6,896 bases of DNA from Collinsella sp. (GTDB lineage Bacteria > Actinomycetota > Coriobacteriia > Coriobacteriales > Coriobacteriaceae): positions 1-6,896 of the forward strand of contig JAIHTM010000137.1 of NCBI GenBank assembly GCA_022713905.1, read 5' to 3'. A program made the translations under genes and the position numbers. This document shows, piece by piece, positions 1 through 5,479 of this stretch; positions within the stretch are counted from its first letter, which is position 1; every line of letters begins with the position of its first letter. Under the pieces are notes generated by a model. That model made no database searches. It saw nothing but the letters and a program-made list of their open reading frames with translations, and was not told the origin of the DNA.

Positions 1-8
1 GGTCTTAC

Positions 9-265
9 TGTTACAGATCGAGACATTCCTCTCAACCCGTCCCTAACAATCTAGGTCTGTAACATCTAGGCCCACTTTTGACCCCTACCTGTTACAGATT
101 GAGACAAACCAAACCCGCCTGCCAGAAAATCTCAATCTGTAACAACAACTCGGCAAAATCCGTCCCTCGTGTTACAGATCTAGACAAACGGAGACCGTCC
201 TGCCGAAACATCTCAATCTGTAACACCTAGCCGCCCAAATCGGGTCTAGATGTTACAGATCGAGA
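9..265. repeat. Array of seven 15-base boxes in alternating orientation
   Basis: Seven copies of a box with consensus TGTTACAGAYYKAGA alternate in direction. Forward copies start at 9, 90, 170 and 251; reverse-complement copies occupy 50-64, 130-144 and 211-225. Spacers are 25 or 26 bases throughout, so boxes recur every 40-41 bases and the direct period is 80-81. The pair 90-104/130-144 is perfectly complementary over 15 bases. Spacers 105-129 and 185-210 resemble each other (both begin CAAAC and contain CCTGCC), so this is a tandem repeat and not a set of unique spacers. No reading frame across it looks coding. The array may continue to the left of the window; on the right it ends at 265. 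It lies beyond the terminator of the minus-strand tRNA gene. Function unknown: protein-binding array, folded RNA, or a non-autonomous repeat family are all possible. Confidence 0.9.
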
Positions 266-288
266 TTTTGTTTGAGAGGCTGAGAATT

Positions 289-306
289 GGACCGAAAACA
301 CGGTCC
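289..306. repeat. Small perfect inverted repeat (6-bp stem)
   Basis: GGACCG at 289-294 is repeated in inverse as CGGTCC at 301-306 around a 6-base A-rich loop. It sits between the box array and the tRNA terminator. It could be a second, back-up hairpin for the minus-strand tRNA transcript, but there is no T-run after it on that strand, and a stem this short can occur by chance. Confidence 0.3.
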
Positions 307-315
307 CGGAATAAC

Positions 316-345
316 AAAAAAGCTCGCCGGCTAGGCCGACGAGCT
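316..345 (-). terminator. Rho-independent terminator of the tRNA-fMet gene
   Basis: On the minus strand an 11-bp stem (AGCTCGTCGGC with GCCGGCGAGCT, one G-U pair) closes a 3-base CTA loop at 345-321 and runs directly into a T-run (316-321 read as A on the plus strand). It lies ten bases beyond the CCA end of the tRNA, the expected place for intrinsic termination of a single-gene tRNA transcript. Confidence 0.9.
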
Positions 346-354
346 GCAAGTTCT

Positions 355-431
355 TGGTCGCGGGGGCAGGATTTGAACCTACGACCTCCGGGTTATGAGC
401 CCGGCGAGCTACCAGACTGCTCCACCCCGCA
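355..431 (-). tRNA. Initiator tRNA-fMet (anticodon CAT)
   Basis: The reverse complement folds as a cloverleaf: acceptor strand with GCGGGG, D arm GGAGCAG..GGTAGCTC, anticodon loop CTCATAA, T arm with GGTTCAAATCC, and an encoded CCA at 357-355. The anticodon stem carries the three consecutive G-C pairs (GGG/CCC) that mark initiator tRNAs. The first acceptor pair is U1-G72, a weak pair in place of the C1-A72 mismatch of E. coli tRNA-fMet; a weak 1-72 pair is what allows formylation and keeps the tRNA out of elongation. It is a single gene between its own promoter (463-491) and terminator (316-345). The identification as initiator rather than elongator Met is firm. Confidence 0.97.
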
Positions 432-462
432 ATGTCTGGGCGCCTCATGTGCGCAAGAAAGA

Positions 463-491
463 ATATTACGTGGGAGTTCGGTAAACGGCAA
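463..491 (-). promoter_or_regulatory. Sigma-70-type promoter of tRNA-fMet
   Basis: On the minus strand, TTGCCG (486-491) and TAATAT (463-468) are separated by 17 bases, close to the vegetative consensus. The predicted start near 456 gives a leader of about 25 bases before the mature tRNA 5' end at 431. Confidence 0.75.
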
Positions 492-583
492 GGAAAATCT
501 CGTAGAGCATAATTCCTTCATATTTAAACCCCTCAGCCCCTATCACCGTAAACGAATCGCAGCCGAGCGCCGTCGGCGGCGCG

Positions 584-622
584 TATACAATGGTGCGCGT
601 CCATTTACGCCAACACCGGGAG
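584..622 (+). promoter_or_regulatory. Probable coaX promoter -10 and ribosome binding site
   Basis: TATACAAT at 584-591 is a good -10 element, but no clear -35 is visible at the usual distance. GGGAG at 618-622 lies five bases before the ATG at 628 and decides the start of coaX. A similar ATACAAT element precedes folP-folK on the other strand. The rest of 432-627 holds only the divergent tRNA promoter. Confidence 0.5.
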
Positions 623-627
623 TAGAC

Positions 628-1401
628 ATGCTGCTCGCTATCGATATGGGAAACACGCAGACGGCCATGGGTCTGTTTGACGGAGACGAGCTGGTGCAGT
701 CGTGGCGCATGCCCACCGACCGCTCCTATACCGCCGACGAGATCCACGTGCGCCTGATGGGCTTCTTTAAGATGTACGACCTCTCACTCGACGCGGTCGA
801 CGCGATCGCCTTTGCCGGCGTGGTGCCGCAGCTCTCGCGCGAGTGGCACGCCGTGGCCGACCGCATCGCGGCGGACGCCATCGTCATCGGGCCGCAGACG
901 GCCGCCGTGACCAAGCTGCGCGCGGCGCGCCCCCAGGCCGTAGGTGCCGACCGCGTCGCCAACGCCGTTGCGGCCGAAACTTTCTACGGCGCGCCGGCAA
1001 TCGTGGTGGACTTTGGCACCGCGACCAATATCGACGTCATCGACGAGGACGGTTATTACATTGGCGGAGCGATCGCGCCGGGCATCCGCATCTCCATGGA
1101 CGCGCTTGCCGCCCGTGCCGCCAAGCTCGCCAGCGTTCCGCTCGAGGCGCCCGAGCACGCCATCGGCCGCGATACCGAGGAGTGCATCAAGGTCGGCGCC
1201 GTAACGGGCGCCGCCGCCATGGCTGAGGGCCTGGTCGCGCGCATGAAGCGCGAGCTGGGCCGCGAGGATGCCACCGTTATCGCCACAGGCGGTCTCGCCG
1301 GCATCGTCGCCGATTCGACCGATGCCTTCGACGTGGTCGACGGACAGCTCACCATCAAGGGTATCTGCGAAATCTACCGCCGCATGCAGGAGCAGGGGTA
1401 A
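628..1401 (+). CDS. coaX: Type III pantothenate kinase
   Basis: The 257-residue product phosphorylates pantothenate to 4'-phosphopantothenate, the first step of coenzyme A synthesis, in the cytosol. The ASKHA-fold signatures of the CoaX family are all present: the N-terminal phosphate loop D6-x-G8-N9-T10, the GADR motif at 106-109 (D108 being the expected catalytic base), DFGTAT at 128-133, GGAIAPG at 146-152, and a C-terminal ATGGLAG glycine motif. Length matches the family (about 255-260). The ATG at 628 has a GGGAG binding site and begins exactly where the family does (MLLAIDMGNT). The same frame stays open upstream to 250, but that stretch crosses the tRNA gene and is not coding. CoaX does not resemble the type I (CoaA) or type II kinases. 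It is a single plus-strand gene; the palindrome at 1454-1500 may end its transcript. Confidence 0.97.
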   Translation: MLLAIDMGNTQTAMGLFDGDELVQSWRMPTDRSYTADEIHVRLMGFFKMYDLSLDAVDAIAFAGVVPQLSREWHAVADRIAADAIVIGPQTAAVTKLRAARPQAVGADRVANAVAAETFYGAPAIVVDFGTATNIDVIDEDGYYIGGAIAPGIRISMDALAARAAKLASVPLEAPEHAIGRDTEECIKVGAVTGAAAMAEGLVARMKRELGREDATVIATGGLAGIVADSTDAFDVVDGQLTIKGICEIYRRMQEQG

Positions 1402-1453
1402 GGCGGGGTTTAAGTCGAGCACGAGCGCGAGCGGCGAACTAGGCAATGCCTCG

Positions 1454-1500
1454 GTCCTATTCCTCAAAAACGAAAATTATTCAGTTTTGAGGAATAGGAC
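1454..1500. repeat. 41-base palindromic repeat, copy 1 (3' of the ATPase gene)
   Basis: The core at 1457-1497 has perfect 13-base arms, CTATTCCTCAAAA and its complement, around a 15-base centre. In this copy the arms extend to 16 pairs (1454-1469 with 1485-1500). It starts six bases past the ATPase stop codon and lies 52 bases past the coaX stop, so it sits between two convergent genes and could work as a two-way terminator, although only short T-runs follow it. It is identical over all 41 core bases to the copy at 2730-2770. Confidence 0.95.
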
Positions 1501-1506
1501 TTTCTG

Positions 1507-2703
1507 CTAGGCCTCGCCGCACAGCCACCTCGCCAGGTCCACGATCCGCACTCCGTCGCGATCCGTGGCCTCATGATGCGTGCGGGCGAGAACCATCTTG
1601 GGATACGCATCGCCAATGCTCAGCAGTGGCGAAATCTCGCGTTCAAATGTCTTATCCGAGCTGATGTCGTCGCTCACTTGAATGTAGAGTTTCTCGCTCC
1701 GCTTGATTGCTACAAAGTCTATTTCCTTTTTATAGAGCACGCCGACGTACACCTCGTATCCGCGGCGCAGCAGCTCGATTGCCACCATGTTCTCGTATAC
1801 GCGTCCCCAATCCATATCACGTGTACCAAGCAGTGCGTATTTGAACGCGTGGTCTGCCAGGTAATACTTCTCGCCGCTCTTAAGGTATTTTTTGCCGCGA
1901 ATGTCGTACCGACGAACTTTATAGAAGGCAAACGCATCGCACAGGTACCCCATGTACGTGCCGACCGTCTTGTTCGTAATCTTTAGCCCATCCGCATTCA
2001 AAACATCTGTAATGTTGCGTGCCGACGTTATGTTGGAGACGTTGTCCATCATGTAATCGGCAATGCGCAGCAGTGCCGATTCGTTTCTCACGTTATGCCG
2101 CTGCACGATATCCCTCACGATGAGCGTTTTGAAGACATTGGAGAGATATTGGTAGCGCTGCTCCTGCAGTGGATAAGGGTAAGAGCCGGACATACCGCCG
2201 GTTCTCGCGTACTCATCGAAGTCGCGATCGACCTCGCCCTCGTCACTATAGAAGCGATACTCCTCAAACGAGAATGGGAAAACCTCGATCTCGAACGTGC
2301 GCCCCGTAAAGAGCGTCGACAGATCGCTCGACAGCAAAAAGGCGTTCGATCCGGTGATGAAGATGTCGTACTGCTCGGATGCATGGAGGCTGTTGATCGC
2401 GCGTTCAAAGCCGTCGCACATCTGAACCTCGTCGATAAGCAGGAAGTTTTGCTTGTCGGACACTCGATGCTCTTTCACATAGGCGAGCAGGGCATGATAT
2501 TCGAGCAGGCCCTCGAACTCGTCGAGGTTGTAATTGATATGGATGACATTCGAATTGGACAGATTTGCCTCCACGTAATCGCGGAGGGCCTCGAGCAATT
2601 TTGACTTACCGCTACGGCGAATGCCCGTTATGACCTTGATGTCCGGTACGCCAATAAGGCTCGTCAACGTGTCCATATATGACGTTCTATTGATGAGTTT
2701 CAT
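1507..2703 (-). CDS. AAA-type ATPase with DUF4143-like C-terminal domain
   Basis: This 398-residue protein belongs to a widespread family of prokaryotic ATPases with no settled function. Visible motifs: Walker A GIRRSGKS at 27-34, Walker B LLIDEVQ with D91-E92, and a sensor-like ITGSNAFLLS at about 116-125. The C-terminal third resembles the DUF4143/PD-(D/E)xK-like domain: E304, then E327-x-D329 followed by a QVS (342-344) where active nucleases usually have an E-x-K type element, so nuclease activity is uncertain. Full length, no frameshift. The ATG at 2703-2701 is preceded by AGGGAGG five bases upstream (GGGAGG at 2709-2714). The gene is clearly less GC-rich than its neighbours and is bracketed by 41-base palindromes, suggesting acquisition by transfer. 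No toxin, antitoxin or methylase partner is encoded beside it. Roles proposed for relatives (defence, chromosome or phage interaction) cannot be judged from this sequence. Confidence 0.88.
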   Translation of the reverse strand: MKLINRTSYMDTLTSLIGVPDIKVITGIRRSGKSKLLEALRDYVEANLSNSNVIHINYNLDEFEGLLEYHALLAYVKEHRVSDKQNFLLIDEVQMCDGFERAINSLHASEQYDIFITGSNAFLLSSDLSTLFTGRTFEIEVFPFSFEEYRFYSDEGEVDRDFDEYARTGGMSGSYPYPLQEQRYQYLSNVFKTLIVRDIVQRHNVRNESALLRIADYMMDNVSNITSARNITDVLNADGLKITNKTVGTYMGYLCDAFAFYKVRRYDIRGKKYLKSGEKYYLADHAFKYALLGTRDMDWGRVYENMVAIELLRRGYEVYVGVLYKKEIDFVAIKRSEKLYIQVSDDISSDKTFEREISPLLSIGDAYPKMVLARTHHEATDRDGVRIVDLARWLCGEA

Positions 2704-2729
2704 TGGTGCCTCCCTGCGGTCTTCTATCG

Positions 2730-2770
2730 CTATTCCTCAAAAACGAAAATTATTCAGTTTTGAGGAATAG
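2730..2770. repeat. 41-base palindromic repeat, copy 2 (5' leader of the ATPase gene)
   Basis: Arms 2730-2742 (CTATTCCTCAAAA) and 2758-2770 are perfectly complementary. All 41 bases equal the core of copy 1. It lies 26 bases upstream of the ATPase start codon and downstream of the predicted -10 element, so it would be the first structure in the ATPase mRNA. Confidence 0.95.
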
Positions 2771-2781
2771 ACTCTGCAACG

Positions 2782-2787
2782 AATATA
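2782..2787 (-). promoter_or_regulatory. Possible -10 element of the ATPase gene
   Basis: TATATT on the minus strand lies between palindrome copies 2 and 3. No convincing -35 hexamer is found 16-18 bases upstream, so this is tentative. If used, transcription would begin near 2775, just outside palindrome copy 2. Confidence 0.35.
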
Positions 2788-2815
2788 CCTCGTTAAAGGC
2801 CGAGCTGGCTTAATT

Positions 2816-2856
2816 CTATTCCTCAAAATCGAAAGATTTTCAGTTTTGAGGAATAG
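2816..2856. repeat. 41-base palindromic repeat, copy 3 (outer 5' copy)
   Basis: Same 13-base arms (2816-2828 and 2844-2856) as copies 1 and 2 but four differences in the centre (37 of 41 identical). Here the centre forms its own perfect hairpin, AAAATC-GAAA-GATTTT at 2825-2840, with a GNRA-type loop. It lies upstream of the tentative ATPase promoter and marks the right boundary of the cassette. Confidence 0.95.
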
Positions 2857-2884
2857 GGTGCTGACAACCCATTCCCCAGACAAG

Positions 2885-2919
2885 CAAGACCCTCCCCGGC
2901 ACAGCCGAGGAGGGTCTTG
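2885..2919 (-). terminator. Strong hairpin, probable terminator of the folate/ligase-like operon
   Basis: CAAGACCCTCC (2885-2895) pairs with GGAGGGTCTTG (2909-2919); the inner CGGC/GCCG extends the stem to 15 pairs across one mismatch, with an ACA loop. It begins 35 bases past the stop of the ligase-like gene. The T-run on the minus side is poor (CTTGTCT), and the plus side is only slightly better (TTATC), so direction is inferred from gene layout. Confidence 0.7.
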
Positions 2920-2954
2920 TTATCATCGCTATCTTTGAACGCGGGCGCCTCGCG

Positions 2955-3656
2955 TTACAGTCCGCGAATCCGTACGGCCTCGGGCGGAAACTCCTGCTCG
3001 CCGGCATCAGTCTTGATGGTCGCGCGACCCCAGATGTCCAGGCCCGCAAACACACCGACCGCAAGCGGCAAACCGTTGGGCGACACCGCCGCGACCTGAC
3101 GACCCAGCAGTGGCACCATGTCAAAGTACTCGCCCAGCACCGGAGCCAGCGGGCCGGCAGCGCCCTGCGGGGTGTTCGCGACGGCAGCCCAGGTATCCAC
3201 GCGGGCCAGCACGGCGGCTGCCAATGCCTCGACCAGCGCCTCATCTGCCATATCCACGCCAAGCTCACCCAGCGCCGCACGCTCAATATCAACCGTCGCC
3301 GCGGCAAACATGCCCGCAGCACCGGCACCGCCGTTCACGGCAACACGCGCGAGCGACGTCTCAAACGCAGGCGCACCGCACACGATATCGCTCGGCCACT
3401 GGATACCCACCTTACCGGCAAGGCCCAGGCCCGGCGCCGAAGCCGTGCCCACGAGCGCGTCCATCATGCCCATCGCCGCCACAAACGGCAGGCCGTGGAA
3501 GGCGTGCATATTCACATCGGGGCGCACAACCAGCGAAAACGTCAGCGAAGCATCGCCCGCGCTCCACGCGCACCAGCCCGCGGACACGCCCTCGCGGCCC
3601 GCGTCACGCGCCGCGTCGAGCTCGGTACCAGCGGCAACAGCATTCATCTCGATCAT
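2955..3656 (-). CDS. Biotin-protein-ligase-like protein, catalytic motifs degenerate
   Basis: The 233-residue product aligns along its length with the BirA catalytic and C-terminal domains: SLTFSLVVRP (37-46) corresponds to the strand after the biotin loop, IQWPSDIV (85-92) to the KWPND motif, and the C-terminal segment AVGVFAGLDIWG plus the last 25 residues to the SH3-like domain. Active ligases attach biotin to carboxylase carriers through biotinyl-AMP. Here the GRGRxGRxW loop that binds biotin and ATP is absent, replaced by a short AGWCAWSAGDA stretch; KWPND has become QWPSD; and KLAGILVE is not recognisable. There is no N-terminal DNA-binding domain. The ATG at 3656 directly follows the folP-folK stop (TAGATG), implying translational coupling; an ATG three codons on (3647) is an alternative. 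Probably not a working biotin ligase. The family assignment is by eye; the loss of motifs is seen directly. Confidence 0.75.
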   Translation of the reverse strand: MIEMNAVAAGTELDAARDAGREGVSAGWCAWSAGDASLTFSLVVRPDVNMHAFHGLPFVAAMGMMDALVGTASAPGLGLAGKVGIQWPSDIVCGAPAFETSLARVAVNGGAGAAGMFAAATVDIERAALGELGVDMADEALVEALAAAVLARVDTWAAVANTPQGAAGPLAPVLGEYFDMVPLLGRQVAAVSPNGLPLAVGVFAGLDIWGRATIKTDAGEQEFPPEAVRIRGL

Positions 3657-5384
3657 CTACATGCGCCCCAATTCGCCCACGATATGGCCCACGCGGTCCT
3701 CGGGCTCCTTGACCTCGACGCCGTTGTAGCGGAAGAACCGCGCCGGGTCGTGCATCAGGTCCTCGAGCGGCACCAGCACAAAGTCGCGCTCGCCGATCAG
3801 CGGATGCGGCAGGCGCAGTTTTTTGCCGCCGTGGGTCTCGCCATCCATCCACAGCAGGTCCAGGTCGATAGTGCGCGGGCCGTTGGCCTTGGCCTTTTTG
3901 GAACGGTCGCGGCCCAGCTCGGCCTCGATCTTCATGAGCTCGTCGAGCAGCACCAGTGGCGCCAGCTCGGTCTTGATCTCGATGACGGCGTTGGCGAACG
4001 CGTCTTGGCGCGTCTCGTAGGCAGGCTCGCTCTCGTAGATGCGCGAGCAGTTGGACACGCAGGTGAGCGGAATCTCGGCGATCATGTCGCGCGCGGCGCG
4101 GATGTTGTCACAGCGATGCCCCAGGTTGGAGCCCACGGCCACAAACGCGCGGCGCGGCTGCGGCTTGGCAACGGCCCAGTAGCCGTTCAGGAACTGCGCA
4201 AAGCCGGCGACGTCGTGCACGCGCACGATGTTGGCGCCGGCCTGGATCGCACCCAGGCACACACCAAACGTGGCGGCATCGCGCTCGGCGGCCTCGGTCA
4301 CGCCCGAGACGGCGCCCACAAAGCGCTTGCGCGACACGGCGCACATGAGCGGATAGCCCAGCGATGCCATCTTGGCGGTCTCGCGCTGGATGACGATATC
4401 CTCGTTAGCCGACTTGCCAAAGCCCGGACCGGGGTCGATGCAGATGCGGTCACGCGACACGCCGGCATGGATGAGCGTGCGGGCCTGGTCGGAAAGGAAT
4501 CCCATGACGCGGCGCATGATGGGCGCCGAATCGGGCAGGGTAAAGCGGCGGAGCTGCGAGGTGGGCACGTAGGCTTCCTCGCGGCGGGCGCTGCGGCGCA
4601 TCATGGCGACCAGGTGGTCGCTGGGCTCCGGCTCCGTCTCGGCGGCAGCGGGCGTGACCTCGGGCGCGACGGTCTCGGCGGCGGGGGCAGCCTGCTCGGC
4701 GGCCGGCGTCTCCTGTTCGGCTGCGGGCTCCGGGTCGCCAAACGGCAGCGAGGGCTGCACCACGCCGCCCGGAAGCTTGGCCTCCGACTTAGGCTCGCCC
4801 AGCAGCTTGCCACGACGGCGGCGGCCCGGCTTTTCGGCCTCGCGCGCGGCCTCGGCAGCCGCTTCGCGCGCCTTCTCGGCAACAAACGCCGCGGCCGAGG
4901 TATCGAGCTGCACCGTCGCGTGCGTGCGCGCGGGAGCAGCGACCTCGCCGGCGTGCATCACGATGACGCCGCAAGCGCTCGTCTTAACAAACTCGACCAT
5001 CTTGGGGTCGGTGAAGCCGGTCACATCGTTGACGATCGAGGCTCCGCAGCGCACGGCCGCCTTGGCAACCGCCACATGACGCGTGTCAATCGAGACGATG
5101 GCGCCCTCCTTGGCCAGTGCGCGCACCACGGGCAGCACACGGCGGGCCTCCTCGTCGGGGTTGACCGGGGTAAAGCCGGGGCGCGTGGACTCGCCGCCCA
5201 CGTCGATGATGTCGGCACCGGCGTCGAGCATCGCCAAGCCGTACTCAATCGCGGCATCCGGATCGAAGTGCTCGCCGCCATCGCTAAACGAATCGGGCGT
5301 CACGTTGAGGACGCCCATGATGCGCGGACGGTCAAAGCTGAGCTCGTACTTTCCGCACCGCCATGTCTTGCTATCGTTCGCCAT
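3657..5384 (-). CDS. folP-folK: Dihydropteroate synthase-HPPK fusion
   Basis: This 575-residue bifunctional cytosolic enzyme carries two consecutive folate steps: HPPK pyrophosphorylates 6-hydroxymethyl-dihydropterin and DHPS joins the product to p-aminobenzoate. DHPS (about 20-400): IMGVLNVTPDSFSDGG (22-37, N27), IIDVGGESTRPG (59-70), SIDT (D100), VND (N119-D120), MH (143-144), DPGPGFGK (317-324), SRKRF (K353) and RVH (388-390), so all key residues are present. HPPK (about 411-575): FVAVGSNLG (414-422), SRIYESEP, GPRTIDLDLL (502-511) and LPHPLIGERDFVL. Residues 145-287 hold an extra, largely disordered segment of about 130 residues, partly a charged Ala-rich helix and partly Ala/Pro/Glu-rich (214-255). 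The ATG at 5384 is chosen because AGGAGG (5391-5396) ends six bases before it; the ATG at 5390 abuts that site. The frame stays open to 5795 inside the sirtuin gene but has no homology there. DHPS precedes HPPK, the reverse of the plant-type fusion. Confidence 0.96.
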   Translation of the reverse strand: MANDSKTWRCGKYELSFDRPRIMGVLNVTPDSFSDGGEHFDPDAAIEYGLAMLDAGADIIDVGGESTRPGFTPVNPDEEARRVLPVVRALAKEGAIVSIDTRHVAVAKAAVRCGASIVNDVTGFTDPKMVEFVKTSACGVIVMHAGEVAAPARTHATVQLDTSAAAFVAEKAREAAAEAAREAEKPGRRRRGKLLGEPKSEAKLPGGVVQPSLPFGDPEPAAEQETPAAEQAAPAAETVAPEVTPAAAETEPEPSDHLVAMMRRSARREEAYVPTSQLRRFTLPDSAPIMRRVMGFLSDQARTLIHAGVSRDRICIDPGPGFGKSANEDIVIQRETAKMASLGYPLMCAVSRKRFVGAVSGVTEAAERDAATFGVCLGAIQAGANIVRVHDVAGFAQFLNGYWAVAKPQPRRAFVAVGSNLGHRCDNIRAARDMIAEIPLTCVSNCSRIYESEPAYETRQDAFANAVIEIKTELAPLVLLDELMKIEAELGRDRSKKAKANGPRTIDLDLLWMDGETHGGKKLRLPHPLIGERDFVLVPLEDLMHDPARFFRYNGVEVKEPEDRVGHIVGELGRM

Positions 5385-5390
5385 GAACAT

Positions 5391-5434
5391 CCTCCTAAAA
5401 TGCCCACGCCGCCGAGCTTGGGGAGCTGGCGGCG
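5391..5434 (-). promoter_or_regulatory. folP-folK leader hairpin and Shine-Dalgarno site
   Basis: On the minus strand CGCCGCC-AGCT pairs with AGCT-GGCGGCG (5434-5424 with 5418-5407), an 11-bp stem with one bulged base and a 5-base loop. It is followed by TGGGCATTTT and then the full AGGAGG site (5396-5391). It may stop sirtuin transcripts, or be a leader structure governing folP-folK. It is too short to match a known folate riboswitch class that I can recognise. Confidence 0.5.
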
Positions 5435-5459
5435 GGGTCGCTTTGCACTCAGTCTTTCT

Positions 5460-5465
5460 ATTGTA
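5460..5465 (-). promoter_or_regulatory. Possible -10 element for folP-folK
   Basis: TACAAT (in GGATACAAT) on the minus strand lies in the 95-base gap after the sirtuin stop. The -35 candidates (TTGCGT with a 19-base spacer, or TGCGTT with 18) are poor. A start near 5453 would give a leader of about 70 bases containing the hairpin at 5407-5434. Confidence 0.4.
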
Positions 5466-5479
5466 TCCGCGCACGCGGG

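Larger units (their letters stand above)
1454..2856. mobile_element. Putative palindrome-bracketed ATPase cassette
   Basis: The ATPase gene, one palindrome copy on its 3' side and two on its 5' side make a unit of about 1.4 kb. Base composition departs from the neighbours: 1681-1740 has 23 G/C of 60, against 38 of 60 in coaX at 961-1020. No transposase is encoded and no target-site duplication was found around the outer copies, so the mobile-element label is inference. The alternative is a resident gene with regulatory hairpins. Confidence 0.4.

Noticed and set aside
1..265. CRISPR array
   Set aside because: Repeats alternate in orientation, are only 15 bases and imperfect, and alternate spacers resemble each other; no cas gene is in the window.
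250..627. Long N-terminal extension of CoaX
   Set aside because: The frame is open but passes through the tRNA gene in antisense and lacks a ribosome site; the family start and GGGAG site fix the start at 628.
1447..2866. Target-site duplication around the ATPase cassette
   Set aside because: Comparing the bases outside palindrome copies 1 and 2 or 1 and 3 shows no convincing direct repeat.
2955..3656. Frameshifted birA whose missing GRGR motif lies upstream in another frame
   Set aside because: The gene directly abuts the folP-folK stop, which is coding for conserved HPPK sequence, so no room exists for the missing part; the loss is an internal deletion or replacement.
5385..5460. Tetrahydrofolate riboswitch
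   Set aside because: The leader is only about 70 bases with one simple hairpin, and I see no conserved THF-aptamer features.
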